Part shown: in pieces, positions 14,368-15,898 of the stretch
How positions within the stretch are numbered: the stretch's first letter is position 1
Layout: each line of letters opens with the position of its first letter
Assembly (NCBI GenBank): GCA_919902625.1
Contig: CAKKRO010000238.1
Location: 1 to 15,898 of the forward strand
Source: Nitrosomonadaceae bacterium
GTDB taxonomy: Bacteria > Pseudomonadota > Gammaproteobacteria > Burkholderiales > Nitrosomonadaceae
Length of the DNA stretch: 15,898 bases
Direction: 5' to 3'
Notes under the pieces: generated by a model
The model's database searches: none
What the model was told of the DNA's origin: nothing
What the model saw: the letters and a program-made list of their open reading frames with translations, nothing else
Made by a program: the position numbers and the translations under genes

Positions 14368-15291
14368 TTGCAAACAGCTTATATCAGTCATCCAGATTGC
14401 CTCAAGCATGACATGGGCATTTATCATCCCGAAAGTCCGCAGCGGCTGATGGCCATTGAAAATCAACTGCAAGCCACAGGTTTACTGTCACAACTGCAAC
14501 GTTATGAGGCGCCGCTGGCAAGTACGGAACAATTAGCGCGAGTGCACACGCGGGATTACATTGAAAGTATCCGGCTGGCTGCACCTGACGCCGGATTGGT
14601 TGCTCTTGACCCTGACACTGCCATGAATCCGTTTACATTGAATGCTGCATTGCGGGCAGCGGGAGCTGTCGTGCTGGCAACAGAACTGGTTCTCACTGAC
14701 AAAGTAAATAATGCTTTCTGTGCCGTCCGCCCTCCCGGACATCATGCGGAGTCAGACCGCGCCATGGGATTCTGTTTGTTTAACAATGTGGCGGTGGGTG
14801 TTGCGCATGCAATCCATCACTCTCATTTGCAGCATGTTGCGATTATGGATTTTGATGTGCATCACGGCAATGGCAGCGAGGAAATTTTTCGTAATAATCC
14901 ACAGGTCATGCTGTGCTCAACTTTTCAGCACCCTTTTTATCCTTATTGCGGCGCTGATAGCGGCAATCAGCGGATGATCAATGTACCTTTGCAACGTGGG
15001 GCTGATGGCGTGATCTTTCGCAAGGCGGTGATAGATTATTGGTTGCCGGCGCTAGAAGCATTTAAGCCTGAGATGATTTTTGTATCAGCGGGTTTTGATG
15101 CGCACCGGGATGATGAAATGGCGCAATTGCAGCTATGTGACGACGATTATGTCTGGATCACACAGCAGATTAAAGCCATAGCGAATCAACATGCCAGTGG
15201 CCGTATTGTATCGGTGCTGGAAGGAGGTTATGAACTGAAAGCACTGGGGCGTTGTGTTGCGGCACACATCGGCGTACTTAACGCAGATTGA
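14368..15291 (+). CDS. Histone deacetylase family amidohydrolase
   Basis: The 307-residue protein covers the whole bacterial HDAC-like fold (acetoin-utilisation/acetylpolyamine amidohydrolase superfamily, nearer to class II HDACs). All active-site elements are present: the His pair in RPPGHHAE (125-126), zinc ligands Asp163 and His165 in DFDVHHGNG, Asp244 in SAGFDAH, and Tyr288 in EGGY. Such enzymes remove acetyl or similar acyl groups from amines, such as acetylpolyamines or acetyl-lysine, in the cytoplasm; the actual substrate cannot be read from sequence. The start is a TTG, supported by AGGATGAGG upstream and by the conserved N-terminal strand AYISHPDCLKHDMG. The gene converges with darP, with six bases between their stop codons, and diverges from the coiled-coil gene. 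Confidence 0.95.
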   Translation: MQTAYISHPDCLKHDMGIYHPESPQRLMAIENQLQATGLLSQLQRYEAPLASTEQLARVHTRDYIESIRLAAPDAGLVALDPDTAMNPFTLNAALRAAGAVVLATELVLTDKVNNAFCAVRPPGHHAESDRAMGFCLFNNVAVGVAHAIHHSHLQHVAIMDFDVHHGNGSEEIFRNNPQVMLCSTFQHPFYPYCGADSGNQRMINVPLQRGADGVIFRKAVIDYWLPALEAFKPEMIFVSAGFDAHRDDEMAQLQLCDDDYVWITQQIKAIANQHASGRIVSVLEGGYELKALGRCVAAHIGVLNAD

Positions 15292-15297
15292 CACGTT

Positions 15298-15810
15298 TCA
15301 GATTTCAGTGATTGTTGCTTGCAGTGCCTGGAATAATAAGCGAAAGCTTTTCGGTGGTTTGTCAGCCGCTTTTTCTTTATGGGCGTTACGAATCAATAAT
15401 CTCAACTGCTGCAAGTCGGCGGCAGGGTATTTCTGGGCAAATTCCGTGAGCGCGTGCTCATCGGCCAGAAGACGTTCGCGCCAGCGTTCCAATTGATGCA
15501 ATCGGGCCGTTTGATGTAAGGAGGTTTGTTGCCAGGAGCCGAGTTTCTCCTGAATGGGTAACACATCAACGTTGCGCATTAATTTGCCAATATATTGCAT
15601 CTGCCGACGACGTGCGCCATGCTTATTCATAGGCCGGGCAAGATGAATGGCGTCGATTAAAATTTCCGGCAGACCAAACTCGGCCAATTTCTTTGGATCA
15701 AGCTCTACCAGTTGCTCGCCGATTTCCTGCAAAGCATGCATGTCCTTCTTGCGCTGTGTTTTGCTCGGCGCAGCATCCGGTTTGATATCATTTTCTGGGT
15801 TATTTTGCAC
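15298..15810 (-). CDS. darP: Ribosome biogenesis factor DarP (YjgA, DUF615)
   Basis: The 170-residue product matches the DUF615/YjgA family: SKTQRKKDMHALQEIGEQLV near the N-terminus, then LPEILIDAIHLARPMNKHGA and RRRQMQYIGKLMR, then the helical C-terminal half with LERWRERLL and LRLLIRNAHKEKAADKPPKS. In E. coli DarP binds late pre-50S particles and helps mature the peptidyl transferase centre. The length is close to the E. coli protein (183 residues). The start codon is GTG (15808-15810) with only a weak ribosome site, which fits the alignment since little is expected upstream of the basic SKTQRK region. In many proteobacteria this gene stands back to back with pmbA/tldE; the window ends before that could be checked. 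Confidence 0.95.
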   Translation of the reverse strand: MQNNPENDIKPDAAPSKTQRKKDMHALQEIGEQLVELDPKKLAEFGLPEILIDAIHLARPMNKHGARRRQMQYIGKLMRNVDVLPIQEKLGSWQQTSLHQTARLHQLERWRERLLADEHALTEFAQKYPAADLQQLRLLIRNAHKEKAADKPPKSFRLLFQALQATITEI

Positions 15811-15898
15811 GGTAACCTGTGTAATGCAGTGTCAAGAAGCTGCTATCATAGCGCTTTAACTGCGTGTCATTCCATTTGATTTGTTTTTTCTAACGACT

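Noticed and set aside
15830..15835. Consensus TTGACA on the minus strand upstream of darP
   Set aside because: At 16 to 18 bases downstream there is no -10-like sequence, and the position would overlap the start codon.
1..15898. Mobile element, CRISPR array, toxin-antitoxin pair or phage genes
   Set aside because: I looked for transposase motifs, regular short repeats, paired small genes and phage structural genes and found none that could be supported.

Overview
The window reads as chromosomal DNA of a Gram-negative proteobacterium of moderate GC, with many genes for secreted, lipidated or outer-membrane proteins. The AsmA-type ydbH/ynbE/ydbL cluster, a darP (yjgA) gene and the general style of the genes suggest a beta- or gammaproteobacterium. 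A Nitrosomonas-like betaproteobacterium is my best guess, but that is inference. I see no phage, IS element, CRISPR array, tRNA or rRNA.

Layout. Positions 1-350 hold the 3' end of a class-I glutamine amidotransferase. Next comes a leftward YdjM-type membrane hydrolase (369-1379). After a 300-base divergent region, a rightward block (1680-5843) encodes an uncharacterised lipoprotein followed by YdbH, YnbE and YdbL homologues. In enterobacteria YdbH and YnbE form an envelope-spanning bridge linked to phospholipid transport, with YdbL as accessory factor. The extra lipoprotein at the head is the most interesting context signal in the window. A predicted outer-membrane beta-barrel gene with a near-consensus promoter follows (6182-7129), with a doubtful small ORF directly behind it.

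The middle region (7480-11544) is a set of accessory genes: a large leftward lipoprotein of unknown family; a rightward orphan type I secretion substrate with an RTX repeat block; and a leftward YiiX-like permuted papain-fold enzyme with an intact His/Glu/Cys triad. A small K+ channel gene then runs rightward into a secreted matrixin-like protease gene (11727-13037). The protease's zinc motif reads QExxH instead of HExxH. A leftward, visibly A/T-rich gene for a two-helix membrane protein with a long coiled coil meets them tail to tail, across a strong inverted repeat.

The right end (14368-15810) is conserved: a histone-deacetylase-family amidohydrolase with a complete active site, started by TTG, convergent with darP, a ribosome biogenesis factor started by GTG.

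At least seven products are predicted to be exported, lipidated or secreted, so the window is mainly about the cell envelope. No single complete novel defence or mobile system is visible. The best leads are the four-gene ydbH operon, the QExxH protease beside a K+ channel, and the unassigned lipoproteins.
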